NCBI RefSeq assembly: GCF_001443045.1
Contig: NZ_LKPJ01000011.1
Coordinates: forward strand, 62,001 to 126,000
DNA length: 64,000 nt
Direction of reading: 5' to 3'
Source: Burkholderia ambifaria
GTDB lineage: Bacteria > Pseudomonadota > Gammaproteobacteria > Burkholderiales > Burkholderiaceae
Position 1 is the stretch's first letter. Each line of letters begins with the position of its first letter. Below are positions 51,133-63,816 of the stretch, piece after piece. Below the pieces are notes generated by a model, which was given only the letters and a program-made list of their open reading frames with translations, was not told the DNA's origin and did not search any database. The position numbers and the translations under genes were made by a program.

Positions 51133-51161
51133 ATTATACGAACGCGTCGCCGACTTCACAA
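51133..51161 (-). promoter_or_regulatory. Promoter of the candidate small RNA
   Basis: On the minus strand TTGTGA (51161-51156), a 17-base spacer and TATAAT (51138-51133) form a near-consensus sigma-70 promoter. It stands in a region with no coding sequence in that direction. Confidence 0.75.
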
Positions 51162-51451
51162 GAAAATTTGCATTGCGAAATCACGCACCACAATACGAAA
51201 TTTGACGCGTTTCGCTAGCCAAGCATCTTTCCTCTTTAAAATCAAATAGCTGGATTGCACGCGCAGGAGACATAACACGTCGCATCTAGAGTAAAACCCC
51301 TAAAGGCGACAGGGAAATCGGCGTTCGACGCCCCACCGGGCGCCGCACACGCAGACGCGACGTTTCGCGTCGTGCAGCGCATCAGCCGACCGTTGCGCAG
51401 CGGGCTACAATGCCGGATCGAATCCGAATCAGGCAACGCTGGAGTACAAGC

Positions 51452-51874
51452 ATGGAATGCAAAGTAAGCTGGATGGGTCAGGACGGCATGGCGTTTTCCG
51501 CCCAGACCGGAAGCGGGCACCTCGTCGCGATGGACGGCGCGCCGGAAGGCGGCGGTCATAACCTCGCGCCGCGCCCGATGGAAATGGTGCTGGTCGGCAC
51601 CGGCGGCTGCACCGCGTACGACGTCGTGCTGATCCTGAAGAAGAGCCGCCAGGAAGTCACCGGCTGCTCGGTCACGCTGAAGGCCGAACGCGCGAGCGAA
51701 GATCCGAAGGTGTTCACGAAGGTCCACTTCCACTTCACCGTCACGGGCCGCAACCTGAACCCGGCCACGGTCGAGCGCGCGATCAACCTGTCGCACGACA
51801 AGTACTGCTCGGCGTCGATCATGATCGCGAAGACGGCCGAACTCACGCATTCGTTCGACATCGTCGCGGACTGA
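51452..51874 (+). CDS. OsmC-family peroxide/organic hydroperoxide reductase-like protein
   Basis: This 140-aa protein has the OsmC/Ohr fold with the two redox cysteines Cys53 (GTGGCTAYDVV) and Cys119 (SHDKYCSASI). It resembles the YhfA branch more than OsmC or Ohr proper. Peroxidase activity is known for the superfamily but not certain for this branch. A GGAG lies seven bases before the ATG. It stands alone and converges on rnpB across a strong shared terminator. Confidence 0.88.
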   Translation: MECKVSWMGQDGMAFSAQTGSGHLVAMDGAPEGGGHNLAPRPMEMVLVGTGGCTAYDVVLILKKSRQEVTGCSVTLKAERASEDPKVFTKVHFHFTVTGRNLNPATVERAINLSHDKYCSASIMIAKTAELTHSFDIVAD

Positions 51875-51894
51875 GCCCGCGGCAGCCGCGGATG

Positions 51895-51930
51895 AAAAAA
51901 GGGCCGGCGCTCCCGATGGAGCGCCGGCCC
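51895..51930. terminator. Bidirectional terminator between the OsmC gene and rnpB
   Basis: A 13-bp stem (GGGCCGGCGCTCC/GGAGCGCCGGCCC) with a 4-nt loop has six A on the left, giving a T-run for rnpB on the minus strand, and TTT on the right for the OsmC gene. Confidence 0.85.
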
Positions 51931-51945
51931 TTTCGCATTCGAACC

Positions 51946-52357
<412 letters not shown>

Positions 52358-52364
52358 GACGCGC

Positions 52365-52370
52365 ATTCTA
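52365..52370 (-). promoter_or_regulatory. Predicted -10 box of rnpB
   Basis: On the minus strand TAGAAT lies seven bases before the predicted 5' end of rnpB, the right distance for a -10. The -35 region falls inside the 3' end of the DUF3025 gene and is not near consensus. Confidence 0.5.
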
Positions 52371-53246
52371 GCACTGCGCGCCGCCGCCGGCAGCGCGCGA
52401 ACGACGGCCGCTGCGGAAAACCGCCGGATCGTCGTAGAACGCGGGCGCGGCATTCGCATCGCACCAGCCCGGCACGCCGAGCACCGGCAGCGGCGCGAAA
52501 TCGCGGCTCGTCAGCTCGCGGGTCGCGAGTTCGCCGGCAATCCGCGCGTCGACATGCGCGGCGCGCTGCGCGTCGGGCCACGAGAAATAGTCGTCGCTCA
52601 CTTCGACGATCCACGTATGCGCAGTGCAGGACTTGTAAGGCGCGACCAGCTTCTCGAGCAACGCATGCCCGACGAGCCGCGCCTCGCAGCGCGTGCCCCA
52701 CGCGTCGCGCGCGGCCACCAGCAGTTGCTGCCAGCTGAAGCCGCGCAAAGCGTCGGCGAGCGTGCGCTCGGCCGTCACGAACAGCGCGGCGTTCTCGTCG
52801 AACAGCGTCAGCGCATCGCGCAGCGTGCCGCGCACGGGCCCGACGCCGCCCGCCGCGTCGATCGTCGCGGCCTGGCGTGCGTTCAGCGCGGCCTTGGTGC
52901 GCGGATACGCGAACCAGACGAGCGCATTGAAAAAGTCGTGAAGATTGTGGCGGGTCGGGACGCCGCCCGTGTCGGCGATATGGGTTTCGTACGCGATGCC
53001 GGGCGGCAGCTCGGCCTGCGGCACGAAGCGCAGCGGCCTGCCGCGGCCGCTGACGCGCGCGCCGCCCTGCATCGCGCCATTCAGTGCATCGAGCAACGCG
53101 GCCTCGCCCGCGAGCGCGGCCGCCTGCAGCATACGGCCCGGCGCCGCGTAAGGCGCGAGCCACGGCGCGGACCAGTCGATCCGCGCGAACTCCGCCGCCC
53201 CGCCGCCGGCCGCCTGGCCGGCCCCGCGCGGCGGCGCGCCGGTCAC
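52368..53246 (-). CDS. DUF3025 domain-containing protein
   Basis: This 292-aa protein matches DUF3025, a family of unknown function common beside betaproteobacterial pyrC. Recognisable blocks are [30 protein letters not shown] and [11 protein letters not shown]. The start is a GTG that overlaps the pyrC stop (GTGA), so translation is probably coupled to pyrC. The stop codon lies only about 10 bases before rnpB and overlaps its -10 box. No catalytic motif is evident. Confidence 0.85.
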   Translation of the reverse strand: MTGAPPRGAGQAAGGGAAEFARIDWSAPWLAPYAAPGRMLQAAALAGEAALLDALNGAMQGGARVSGRGRPLRFVPQAELPPGIAYETHIADTGGVPTRHNLHDFFNALVWFAYPRTKAALNARQAATIDAAGGVGPVRGTLRDALTLFDENAALFVTAERTLADALRGFSWQQLLVAARDAWGTRCEARLVGHALLEKLVAPYKSCTAHTWIVEVSDDYFSWPDAQRAAHVDARIAGELATRELTSRDFAPLPVLGVPGWCDANAAPAFYDDPAVFRSGRRSRAAGGGAQC

Positions 53247-54307
53247 GCGAACTTCCAGCCGATCGGTTCGCCGGCGCGCAGCGGCACGACCGGCGTATCG
53301 CCAGCGAAAACCTCGCGCGGCAGTTCCCAGGTCTCGCGACGCAGCGTGATCGTCTCGGTGCTGTGCGGCAGCCCGTAGAAATCGGCGCCGAAGCGGCTCG
53401 CGAAATTCTCCAGCTTGTCGAGCGCGCCGGCCTGGTCGAACGCTTCCGCATACAGCTCGAGCGCGTGCAGTGCCGTGTAGCAGCCCGCGCAGCCGCACGC
53501 GGTTTCCTTCGCGTCGCGCGCGTGCGGCGCGCTGTCGGTGCCGAGGAAGAAGCGCGGGTTGCCGGACGTCGCGGCTTCGACGAGCGCGACGCGATGCGTT
53601 TCGCGCTTCAGCACCGGCAGGCAGTAGTAATGCGGACGAATCCCGCCGACGAACAGCGCGTTGCGGCTGTACAGCAGGTGCTGCGGGGTGATCGTCGCGC
53701 CGAGCAGGCCGGGCGCCGCGTCGGCGTCGCGCACGTAGTCGGCCGCGTCCTTCGTCGTGATGTGCTCGAACACGACCTTCAGGCCGGGGAAATCGCGGCG
53801 CAGCGGCGTCATCACGCGGTCGATGAAGACTTTCTCGCGATCGAACATGTCGATCGACGGATCGGTCACCTCGCCGTGCACGAGCAGCGGCATGCCGGTT
53901 TCCTGCATGACCTCGAGCGTCTTCGCGCACTTGGCGAGATCGCTGACGCCATGGTCGGAGTTCGTCGTCGCGCCGGCCGGATACAGCTTCACACCGTGCA
54001 CGAAGCCGCTGTCGCGCGCGCGGCGGATTTCGTCGGGCGCCGTGTTGTCGGTCAGGTACAGCGTCATCAGCGGCTCGAACGTCATCCCGGCGGGCAGCGC
54101 GGCCAGGATCCGCTCGCGATAGGCCTGCGCGTGCGCGGTAGTCGTGACGGGCGGCTTCAGGTTCGGCATGACGATCGCGCGCGCGAACTGGTGCGCGGTA
54201 TGCGGCAGCACCGCGGCCAGCATGTCGCCGTCGCGCAGGTGCAGGTGCAGGTCGTCGGGACGGGCGAGCGTGAGCGTCGCCGGAGAGGAAGCGTTCGAGG
54301 CAGTCAT
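53243..54307 (-). CDS. pyrC: Dihydroorotase
   Basis: PyrC closes carbamoyl-aspartate to dihydroorotate in pyrimidine synthesis, using two zinc ions. The 354-aa class II enzyme has the metal motif [10 protein letters not shown], the carbamylated-Lys region [14 protein letters not shown], and His/Asp ligands in [14 protein letters not shown] and LGTDSAPH. I chose MTASNASSP, which gives a length near the 348 aa of E. coli. In-frame starts 10 and 24 codons upstream exist and none has a clear ribosome site. The next gene overlaps its stop. Confidence 0.95.
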   Translation of the reverse strand: MTASNASSPATLTLARPDDLHLHLRDGDMLAAVLPHTAHQFARAIVMPNLKPPVTTTAHAQAYRERILAALPAGMTFEPLMTLYLTDNTAPDEIRRARDSGFVHGVKLYPAGATTNSDHGVSDLAKCAKTLEVMQETGMPLLVHGEVTDPSIDMFDREKVFIDRVMTPLRRDFPGLKVVFEHITTKDAADYVRDADAAPGLLGATITPQHLLYSRNALFVGGIRPHYYCLPVLKRETHRVALVEAATSGNPRFFLGTDSAPHARDAKETACGCAGCYTALHALELYAEAFDQAGALDKLENFASRFGADFYGLPHSTETITLRRETWELPREVFAGDTPVVPLRAGEPIGWKFA

Positions 54308-54510
54308 AGGAGGCGTCGTGAGGAACGGGCTGGCCATCTGCGGGGCCGGAACGCGCGTGCGCGGGCCGACTGACGGCAAACCGCAACACGAGGCCTTCGG
54401 CCGGCGGAATCCGCTTTTTACCGCTCAAGGCTCGGTGATATGCTAGAAGCCACATTGTACCGGGGTTCACCCGGTTGGTTACCCTGCTTCCGCCCCCCGC
54501 CCCACGTAAA

Positions 54511-55428
54511 ATGTGCCAACTCCTAGGAATGAACTGCGCCGCGCCGACGGACGTCACATTCTCCTTCACAGGTTTCGCGGCCCGGGGCGGCCTCACCGAT
54601 CATCATGCCGACGGCTGGGGGATCGCGTTCTTCGAGGACAAGGCCTGTCGCCTCTTCATCGACCAGCAGGCGTCGGCCACGTCGCCGATCGCCGAAATGG
54701 TCAAGCGCTACCCGATCAAGTCCAAGAACACGATCGCGCACATCCGCAAGGCCACGCAGGGTCACATCCTGCTCGAGAACAGCCACCCGTTCATGCGCGA
54801 GCTGTGGGGCCGGCACTGGATCTTCGCGCATAACGGCGATCTGCAGGACTACGAACCCGACCTCGACGGCAGCGTCTACCATCCGGTCGGCACGACCGAC
54901 AGCGAGAAGGCGTTCTGCGTGCTGATGCAGGGGCTGCGCGAAGCGTTCCCCGGCGCGCAGCCGCCGTTGCCGGAACTGTTCGAGCGCGTCGGCGAACTGA
55001 CGCGCGGCATCACCGATCACGGCGTGTTCAACTTCCTGATGTCGAACGGCCAGGCGCTCTTCGCGCACTGCTCGACGCGGCTGCACTACCTCGTGCGGCG
55101 CTGGCCGTTCTCGACCGCGCATCTGGTCGACGAAGACCTGTCGATCGACTTCGCGAAATACACGACGCCCGAGGATCGCGTCGCGGTGATCGCCACGCAG
55201 CCGCTGACCGACAACGAGATCTGGACCTCGTTCGAACCAGGCGAGCTGATCATGTTCCAGTGCGGCGACGTCGCCGCGCGAATGCAGATTCCGGTGCCCG
55301 AACGCGTGCTCGAGAAGCTGCGCAACCCCGCGCTCGACGCGTCGGCGTCCGCGCCGTGTGGCGGTGTGCGTCGCGAAGCGCTGGCGGCCGGCGCCGCGGA
55401 CGACGCCGACGATCCGATCGATTTCTGA
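54511..55428 (+). CDS. Class II glutamine amidotransferase (YafJ family)
   Basis: This 305-aa protein belongs to the Ntn-type glutaminase family. The start is MCQLLGMNC, so removal of Met exposes Cys2 as the N-terminal nucleophile. Supporting blocks are HADGWGIAFFED, HIRKATQG, and FAHNGDL for glutamine binding. It has no synthase domain of its own, so the ammonia acceptor is unknown. It is divergent from pyrC and converges on gltL across a bidirectional terminator. Confidence 0.9.
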   Translation: MCQLLGMNCAAPTDVTFSFTGFAARGGLTDHHADGWGIAFFEDKACRLFIDQQASATSPIAEMVKRYPIKSKNTIAHIRKATQGHILLENSHPFMRELWGRHWIFAHNGDLQDYEPDLDGSVYHPVGTTDSEKAFCVLMQGLREAFPGAQPPLPELFERVGELTRGITDHGVFNFLMSNGQALFAHCSTRLHYLVRRWPFSTAHLVDEDLSIDFAKYTTPEDRVAVIATQPLTDNEIWTSFEPGELIMFQCGDVAARMQIPVPERVLEKLRNPALDASASAPCGGVRREALAAGAADDADDPIDF

Positions 55429-55620
55429 GCCACGCGCACTCGCGCCCTTCCCGGTTCCCGTCGCCAGGCGACCGAACCGTTGACGGCCGCGCCCGATCGC
55501 CGTGCGCGTCTTCCGGCCTTTTGCGAACGGCTGGTACCTGCGTTCGCAGCTCGACCCGACGGGTCCCGGCAACCCGGTCGCCCCGTGCACCATCGGCGGC
55601 GACGGGCAACGAGCAGCGGG

Positions 55621-55657
55621 CGAAAAAAAACCGCCCGGTGTTCAACCGGGCGGTTTT
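55621..55657. terminator. Bidirectional terminator between the YafJ-type gene and gltL
   Basis: An 11-bp stem (AACCGCCCGGT/ACCGGGCGGTT) with a 5-nt loop has eight A on the left and six T on the right. It can stop both the amidotransferase transcript and the glt operon. Confidence 0.9.
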
Positions 55658-55696
55658 TTCATCAGCGTGCATGCAGCGCAGGCGATGCACGCGCGC

Positions 55697-56422
55697 TCAG
55701 TGCAGGATTTTCGCGAGGAAGTCCTTCGCGCGATCCGACTTCGGATTCGAGAAGAAATCGTCCTTGCGGTCGTCCTCGACGATCGCCCCCTTGTCCATGA
55801 AGATCACGCGATGGGCCACCTTCTTCGCAAAGCCCATCTCGTGCGTGACGACCATCATCGTCATCCCTTCCTGCGCGAGTTCGACCATCACGTCGAGCAC
55901 TTCGTTGATCATCTCCGGATCGAGCGCCGACGTCGGTTCGTCGAACAGCATCGCGATCGGGTCCATCGACAGCGCGCGCGCAATCGCGACCCGCTGCTGC
56001 TGGCCGCCCGACAATTGGCCCGGAAACTTGTGCGCATGCGCCTTCAGGCCGACGCGATCGAGCAGCTTCATGCCCTTCTCGTTCGCCTCGTCCTTGCCGC
56101 GGCCGAGCACCTTGACCTGCGCGAGCGTGAGGTTCTCGGTGATCGACAGGTGCGGGAACAGCTCGAAATGCTGGAACACCATCCCGACCTTCGAGCGCAG
56201 CTTCGACAGGTTCGTCTTCCTGTCGCCGACCGACTGGCCGTTCACGAGGATCTCGCCCTGCTGGAACGGCTCGAGGCCGTTGACGGTCTTGATCAGCGTC
56301 GACTTGCCCGAGCCCGACGGACCGCACACGACGACCACCTCGCCTTTCTTGACCTCGGTCGTGCAATCGGCGAGGACCTGAAACTGGCCGTACCACTTGG
56401 AAACGTTCTTGATGGAAATCAT
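55697..56422 (-). CDS. gltL: Glutamate/aspartate ABC transporter ATP-binding protein
   Basis: This 241-aa ATPase powers the GltIJKL importer. It has Walker [10 protein letters not shown], the Q-loop in [13 protein letters not shown], signature [15 protein letters not shown], Walker [12 protein letters not shown] and the H-loop VTHEMGFA. Its start overlaps the gltK stop by 4 bases and it is the last gene of the operon. Confidence 0.95.
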   Translation of the reverse strand: MISIKNVSKWYGQFQVLADCTTEVKKGEVVVVCGPSGSGKSTLIKTVNGLEPFQQGEILVNGQSVGDRKTNLSKLRSKVGMVFQHFELFPHLSITENLTLAQVKVLGRGKDEANEKGMKLLDRVGLKAHAHKFPGQLSGGQQQRVAIARALSMDPIAMLFDEPTSALDPEMINEVLDVMVELAQEGMTMMVVTHEMGFAKKVAHRVIFMDKGAIVEDDRKDDFFSNPKSDRAKDFLAKILH

Positions 56423-57096
56423 CTTGTGACCTTTTTCTGGAGACCTTTGACGAGGGCAGACGCCACCGAGCAAATCACGAAATAGCATGCACCCGCGAAC
56501 AGGACCATCTCGACGGTCGTGCCGTCGCGATCGCCGATGTTGGCGGCCGTGCGGAAGAAGTCCGCGAGACTGATCACGTACACGAGCGACGTATCCTGGA
56601 ACAGGACGATCGCCTGCGTGAGCAAGAGCGGCACCATCGCGCGGAACGCCTGCGGCAGGATCACGAGGCGCATGGCCTGCGCGTAGTTCATACCGAGCGC
56701 GAACGCGGCGTTCACCTGCCCGCGCGGCACCGCCTGGATGCCGGCACGGATGATCTCGGAATAATACGCGGCTTCGAACAGCGAGAACGCGACCATCGCC
56801 GATGCCAGCCGGATGTCGATCGTCGGCGACAGCCCGAGCACGCCCTGCAGCACCTGCGGCACGATCAGGAAGAACCACAGCAGCACCATCACGAGCGGGA
56901 TCGAGCGGAACACCGTCACGTACGCTTTCGCGAACCACGCGAGCGGCTTCACGCCCGACAGCCGCAGCAGCGCCAGCAGCGTGCCCCAGACGATGCCGAC
57001 GACGATCGCGATCAGCGTGATCTTGAACGTGACGATCGCGCCGGACCACAGCGTCGGTATCGCGCCGGGAATACTACTCCAGTCGAACTGATGCAT
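56419..57096 (-). CDS. gltK: Glutamate/aspartate ABC transporter permease GltK
   Basis: This 225-aa inner-membrane permease is of the polar amino acid (HisM) type, with about five helices. The cytoplasmic EAA loop is [21 protein letters not shown], which docks the ATPase. The ATG shares one base with the stop of gltJ, and the stop overlaps gltL, so the three are translationally coupled. Confidence 0.94.
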   Translation of the reverse strand: MHQFDWSSIPGAIPTLWSGAIVTFKITLIAIVVGIVWGTLLALLRLSGVKPLAWFAKAYVTVFRSIPLVMVLLWFFLIVPQVLQGVLGLSPTIDIRLASAMVAFSLFEAAYYSEIIRAGIQAVPRGQVNAAFALGMNYAQAMRLVILPQAFRAMVPLLLTQAIVLFQDTSLVYVISLADFFRTAANIGDRDGTTVEMVLFAGACYFVICSVASALVKGLQKKVTR

Positions 57097-57836
57097 CACT
57101 TGCCTCCGATGTAGCCGGGCAGCCGCGTGCGGCCTTCGATCCAGCGCATGAACGCCATCACGACGAGGTTGATGATCACGTACGCGAGCGTGACCGCGAT
57201 GAACGACTCGTAGGTCTGCGCGGTGTAGTCGACGAGCTGGCGCGCCTGCGCGGACAGGTCGAGCAGGCCGATCGTCGACGCGACCGCCGAGTTCTTGAAA
57301 ATGTTCAGGAACTCGGACGTGAGCGGCGGCACGATGATCCGGTACGCAACCGGCAGCAGCACGTAGCGGTACGTCTGCCATTGCGTGAAGCCCATCGCGA
57401 GGCCGGCCGCGCGCTGGCCCTTCGGCAGCGCGTTGATCCCCGAGCGCACCTGTTCGCACACGCGCGCGCCCGTGAACAGGCCGAGACAGATGATCGACGC
57501 GGTGAAGAACTGCGTGGTCGGCGGCAACTGCTTGATCCAGGTGCCGATCGACGCGGGCAACAGTTCGGGTATCACGAGATACCAGACGAAGAACTGCACG
57601 ATCAACGGAATGTTCCGGAAGATCGACACGTAGACGGTACCGATCGCGGACAGCCATTTGTTCGGCACCGTGCGCAGCACGCCGAACAGCGAACCGACGA
57701 TCAGCGCGATGACCCAGGCGACGAGCGACACTTCGATCGTCACCCAGAAGCCGGACATCAGCCATCCGAAATAAGTCGTCGGCTCGCCGGTCGAGACGGG
57801 GCTCAGGAAGATGCCCCAGTTCCAGTGGTAAGACAT
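57096..57836 (-). CDS. gltJ: Glutamate/aspartate ABC transporter permease GltJ
   Basis: This 246-aa permease partners GltK. The membrane-spanning start is [19 protein letters not shown], and the EAA loop is [24 protein letters not shown] chose the ATG giving MSYHWNWG, which has GGAG nine bases upstream; a TTG two codons earlier is less likely. The 84-base gap to gltI contains a terminator-like hairpin, so read-through from gltI probably limits expression. Confidence 0.93.
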   Translation of the reverse strand: MSYHWNWGIFLSPVSTGEPTTYFGWLMSGFWVTIEVSLVAWVIALIVGSLFGVLRTVPNKWLSAIGTVYVSIFRNIPLIVQFFVWYLVIPELLPASIGTWIKQLPPTTQFFTASIICLGLFTGARVCEQVRSGINALPKGQRAAGLAMGFTQWQTYRYVLLPVAYRIIVPPLTSEFLNIFKNSAVASTIGLLDLSAQARQLVDYTAQTYESFIAVTLAYVIINLVVMAFMRWIEGRTRLPGYIGGK

Positions 57837-57850
57837 GGGCAAGACTCCAG

Positions 57851-57887
57851 CAAAAAGAAACGGAAGAAGCGTGGCCTCTTCCGTTTC
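57851..57887 (-). terminator. Attenuator-like hairpin between gltI and gltJ
   Basis: On the minus strand a perfect 11-bp stem (GAAACGGAAGA/TCTTCCGTTTC) with a 9-nt loop is followed directly by TTTTT and then the gltJ ribosome site. It looks like a partial intrinsic terminator within the operon. Confidence 0.7.
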
Positions 57888-57920
57888 AGTAGCGTCATTT
57901 CTGCATCAACGGCCGCGTGG

Positions 57921-58814
57921 TCAGTCGAGCGCCTTGTCGTTCGGGTTCGCGTACAGCTTCTTCATCGAATCGGACAGCGGGAAGTTCAGGTTCAGCCCCT
58001 TCGGCGGGATCGGGTTCTCGAACCACTTCGCGTAGATCTTCGCGGCTTCGCCCGACTTCTCGACTTGCGAGATCGCGTCGTCGACAACCTTCTTGAAGTC
58101 CGCATCGCCCTTGCGCATCATGCAGCCGTACGCCTCTTCCGATTGCGGCGTGCCGACGATCACCCACTCGCCCGGCTGCTTCGCCTTCGCGCGCTCGCCC
58201 GCGAGCAGCGCGTCGTCCATCATGAACGCGACCGCGCGGCCCGACTCGAGCGTGTTGAACGAGTCGCCGTGATCCTTCGCGCTGATGATGTTCATGCCCA
58301 TCTGCTTCTCGTTGTTCATCTTGCGCAGCAGGCGCTCGGACGTCGTGCCGGCGGTGGTCACGACCGTCTTGCCCTTCAGGTCCGCGAAGTCCTTCACGCC
58401 CGAATCCTTCTTCGTCATCAGGCGCGTGCCGATCACGAAGATCGTGTCGGAGAACGCGGCCTGCTGCTGACGCTCGAGGTTGTTGGTCGTCGAGCCGCAC
58501 TCGATGTCGACCGTGCCGTTCTGCACGAGCGGGATGCGGTTCTGCGACGTGACCGGGATGTTCTTGACCTGCAGGTTCGGCAGGTTCAGCTTCTTCTTCA
58601 CCGCGTCCACGACCTTCATCTGGAATTCGCGCGAATAGCCGACGACCTGCTGGTTCTGGTCATAGTAAGAGAACGGGATCGACGATTCGCGGTGGCCCAG
58701 CGCGATCACGCCCGTGTCCTTGATCTTCTTCAGCGTGCCGGTCTCCTGTGCATGCGCGCCGCTCGCGAACGCGCACAGCGCCGCGACCATCAGGACTGCC
58801 TTGTGGTATTTCAT
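57921..58814 (-). CDS. gltI: Glutamate/aspartate periplasmic binding protein
   Basis: This is the solute-binding component of GltIJKL. The 297-aa protein has a signal peptide (KAVLMVAALCAFASGAHA, cleavage near residue 22). The family-3 ligand-binding fold includes GVIALGHRESSIPFSYYD, ECGSTTNN and FMMDDALLAGE. Two Cys (ECGS and YGCMM) match the disulfide of E. coli GltI. I chose MKYHKAV; an in-frame ATG three codons earlier sits directly on the AAGGAG and is too close to it. Confidence 0.95.
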   Translation of the reverse strand: MKYHKAVLMVAALCAFASGAHAQETGTLKKIKDTGVIALGHRESSIPFSYYDQNQQVVGYSREFQMKVVDAVKKKLNLPNLQVKNIPVTSQNRIPLVQNGTVDIECGSTTNNLERQQQAAFSDTIFVIGTRLMTKKDSGVKDFADLKGKTVVTTAGTTSERLLRKMNNEKQMGMNIISAKDHGDSFNTLESGRAVAFMMDDALLAGERAKAKQPGEWVIVGTPQSEEAYGCMMRKGDADFKKVVDDAISQVEKSGEAAKIYAKWFENPIPPKGLNLNFPLSDSMKKLYANPNDKALD

Positions 58815-58955
58815 TTTGGTCATCTCCTTGGCTAAAACCCGAGCCAGTGTATCAAAGTAATATTTTTGAAAGAACTGGTTGTTTACCGCACTACGAATCG
58901 TCCTGTGCGAAGCCGTCCTCCCGGCTTCGGGCGCGCTCGCGGCGCCTGAATGCGC

Positions 58956-58989
58956 GCACGGGCGGTGCCGGATTCGGCACCGCCCGTGC
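58956..58989. repeat. 15-bp perfect inverted repeat between gdhA and gltI
   Basis: GCACGGGCGGTGCCG and its exact complement are separated by a 4-nt loop (GATT). Neither side has a T-run. It lies 77 bases past the gdhA stop and 140 bases before gltI, so it may stabilise the gdhA message end or act as a Rho-assisted terminator. Confidence 0.8.
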
Positions 58990-59065
58990 AGGCTCATGCA
59001 CGCAATCGGGTGGATTGCGTCATGCTTCGATCGTAGTCAACCGATCGCCGATCGGCAATGACTGA

Positions 59066-60352
59066 TCAGGGGTACAGGCCGCGCATTTCGCGCGCCATCA
59101 AGATGCGCTTGCACGCGACGATGAACGCCGCCGTACGCACCGATACCTTGTGCTCTTCCGCGACCGCCCACACGCCGGCGAACGCTTCACGCATCACGCG
59201 CTCGAGACGGTGGTTGATCTCGTCTTCCGTCCAGAAGAAGCTCGAGAAGTCCTGCACCCACTCGAAGTACGACACGGTCACGCCGCCCGCGTTCGCGATC
59301 ACGTCGGGGATCACGAGCACGCCGTTCGCGCTCAGGATGTCGTCGGCCGCCGTCGTCGTCGGGCCGTTCGCGCCTTCGACGATGATCTTCGTGCGGATCT
59401 TCGCTGCGTTCTTCTCGGTGATCTGGTTTTCCAGTGCCGCCGGGATCAGGATGTCGGTTTCGACCGTCCAGAACTCGTCGTTCGGCATCGGCTCCGCGCC
59501 TTCGAAGCCCGCGACGCCGCCCGTGCGTGCCACGTGGTCGAGCAGCTTGTTCGAATCGAGGCCGGCCGGCTGGTAGATCGTGCCCGTGTGATCCTGCACC
59601 GCGATCACCTTCGAACCCGCTTCCTGGAACAGCTTCGCCGCGATGCCGCCGACGTTGCCGAAGCCCTGCACCGCGATGCGCGCGCCTTCGATTTCCAGGC
59701 CCTTCTTCTTCGCCGCTTCGCAGCCGACGACGAACACGCCGCGGCCCGTCGCTTCCTTGCGGCCGAGCGAACCGCCGAGCGAGATCGGCTTGCCGGTCAC
59801 GACGCCGGTCGACGTCTGGCCCTGGTTCATCGAGTACGTGTCCATCATCCACGCCATCACCTGTTCGTTGGTGTTGACGTCCGGTGCCGGAATGTCGGTG
59901 TTCGGTCCGATGATGATGCCGATTTCGCTGGTGTAGCGACGCGTCACGCGCTCGAGCTCACCGCGCGACAGCTTGCGCGGGTCGACGCGGATGCCGCCCT
60001 TCGCACCGCCGTACGGCACGTTCACGGCCGCGTTCTTCACCGACATCCATGCGGACAGTGCCATCACTTCCGACAGCGTCACGTCCTGGTGGTAACGCAC
60101 GCCGCCCTTGCCCGGACCGCGCGACACGTTGTGCTGCACGCGATAGCCTTCGAAGTGCGCGACGGTACCGTTGTCGAGCTCGATGGGCACGTCGACGATC
60201 AGGATGCGCTTCGGACGCTTCAGCGTTTCCAGCCAGCGCGACAGCGAACCGAGGTACGGTGCGACGCGATCGACCTGCTGAAGGTAGTTGCCCCACGGGC
60301 CGAGATCGTCGGCGTGAAGGTAGGACGGGATGGACTGCAGTTGCGAAGACAT
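59066..60352 (-). CDS. gdhA: Glutamate dehydrogenase
   Basis: The enzyme interconverts glutamate and 2-oxoglutarate plus ammonia with NAD(P). The 428-aa protein has the substrate-binding domain with [14 protein letters not shown] (catalytic Lys) and the Rossmann domain with [14 protein letters not shown]. The length and sequence fit the hexameric Glu/Leu/Phe/Val dehydrogenase group. Cofactor preference cannot be settled by eye. GGAG lies five bases before the ATG. Its position just upstream of gltIJKL links glutamate uptake with its breakdown. Confidence 0.95.
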   Translation of the reverse strand: MSSQLQSIPSYLHADDLGPWGNYLQQVDRVAPYLGSLSRWLETLKRPKRILIVDVPIELDNGTVAHFEGYRVQHNVSRGPGKGGVRYHQDVTLSEVMALSAWMSVKNAAVNVPYGGAKGGIRVDPRKLSRGELERVTRRYTSEIGIIIGPNTDIPAPDVNTNEQVMAWMMDTYSMNQGQTSTGVVTGKPISLGGSLGRKEATGRGVFVVGCEAAKKKGLEIEGARIAVQGFGNVGGIAAKLFQEAGSKVIAVQDHTGTIYQPAGLDSNKLLDHVARTGGVAGFEGAEPMPNDEFWTVETDILIPAALENQITEKNAAKIRTKIIVEGANGPTTTAADDILSANGVLVIPDVIANAGGVTVSYFEWVQDFSSFFWTEDEINHRLERVMREAFAGVWAVAEEHKVSVRTAAFIVACKRILMAREMRGLYP

Positions 60353-60592
60353 GGACGCTCCAACGTTCAACGGATTGCGCACATTGTCGAAAAACCCGTT
60401 TTTTTTATCCAATGCCGTTTGCTTATTCGATTATGCGTTTCTTGCATGATCGGGATTTTTCGCAAATCCGCGGTCGATTTGCGCAAGAACGCGCGCGATC
60501 GGTCGTGCATCGCGTCCGCGAAGAATCGTCGGGAAATGCGCCGGATGCCCGCGGGACAGCCGTCCGACAGGCACCACAAGCTCGCTGTCAGC

Positions 60593-60616
60593 CGCACGCA
60601 CGCACGCACGCACGCA
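60593..60616. repeat. Tetranucleotide repeat (CGCA)6
   Basis: Six uninterrupted copies of CGCA lie in the 294-base gap between the end of the LysR gene and gdhA. The rest of that gap holds the gdhA upstream region, and I see no gene in it. Confidence 0.9.
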
Positions 60617-60646
60617 CGCGCGGCCGCGCTCGCGCTCGTCAGCTCG

Positions 60647-63252
<2,606 letters not shown>

Positions 63253-63272
63253 GCGCCGCCGTCTCCGCACGT

Positions 63273-63308
63273 AAAAAGCCCGATGCGAGCGATCGCATCG
63301 GGCTTTTT
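63273..63308 (+). terminator. purB terminator
   Basis: A 16-bp perfect stem (AAAAAGCCCGATGCGA with its complement) and a GCGA loop end in five T. It lies 20 bases past the purB stop, and symmetric A/T runs allow use from the minus strand as well. Confidence 0.92.
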
Positions 63309-63326
63309 GTTGCCTGCCGCAGCCGA

Positions 63327-63707
63327 TCAGAACGAGATCATCCGCCCCGGATTCAGCGCGCTCATCACGCTCATCGCCGCTTTCGCGGCCGGAATCGCGA
63401 TCGGCGATAACTGCCGGCCGAGCGGAATCTCGCGACGGTCGATGCCGGTGAGCATCGAGAAATCGTCATTGCGTCCGACGAAGTCGTCGCAGATCGCCTT
63501 GCCGATCCGCACCGTCTGCGCGACGCCGTGCCCGCTCCAGCCCTGCACCATGTACATCGGCAGGCGGCCGTCGGTCTTGCGGCTGTCGGTCGCGACGTTC
63601 AGCGTGAAGTCGCTGACGCCGCTCCAGCAGGAGTCGAGCGCGAAACGGCCATCGTGCTGCGGAAACACCGTGTTCAGCCGCGTCAGCAGATACGCGTTGA
63701 CGTCGTG
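63327..63707 (-). pseudogene. 5'-truncated FAD-dependent oxidoreductase (DAO family) remnant
   Basis: About 125 residues match the C-terminal part of FAD-dependent amine/amino-acid oxidases of the PuuB type: LLTRLNTVFPQ, DSCWSGVSDFTLN, then MVQGWSGHGVAQTVRIGKAI. The N-terminal FAD-binding Rossmann domain (expected about 300 residues) is absent. Upstream the frame runs into an Arg/Pro-rich stretch and the gluconokinase terminator within about 60 bases. No start codon with ribosome site is visible. It therefore looks like the tail of a gene whose front was deleted. Confidence 0.75.
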
Positions 63708-63756
63708 CTGCGCCCCAGCACGCGCACGTGGCCTGACCGGCCCGCGCACCTGAAAC

Positions 63757-63786
63757 GAAAAAGGCACCCGAAGGTGCCTTTTTCGC
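63757..63786. terminator. Terminator after the gluconokinase gene
   Basis: An 11-bp stem (AAAAAGGCACC/GGTGCCTTTTT) with a CGAA loop lies about 30 bases past the gntK stop. It has A and T runs for both strands. Confidence 0.85.
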
Positions 63787-63816
63787 TATTTGCCTGACGA
63801 TTGCCGCGAACCGCGC

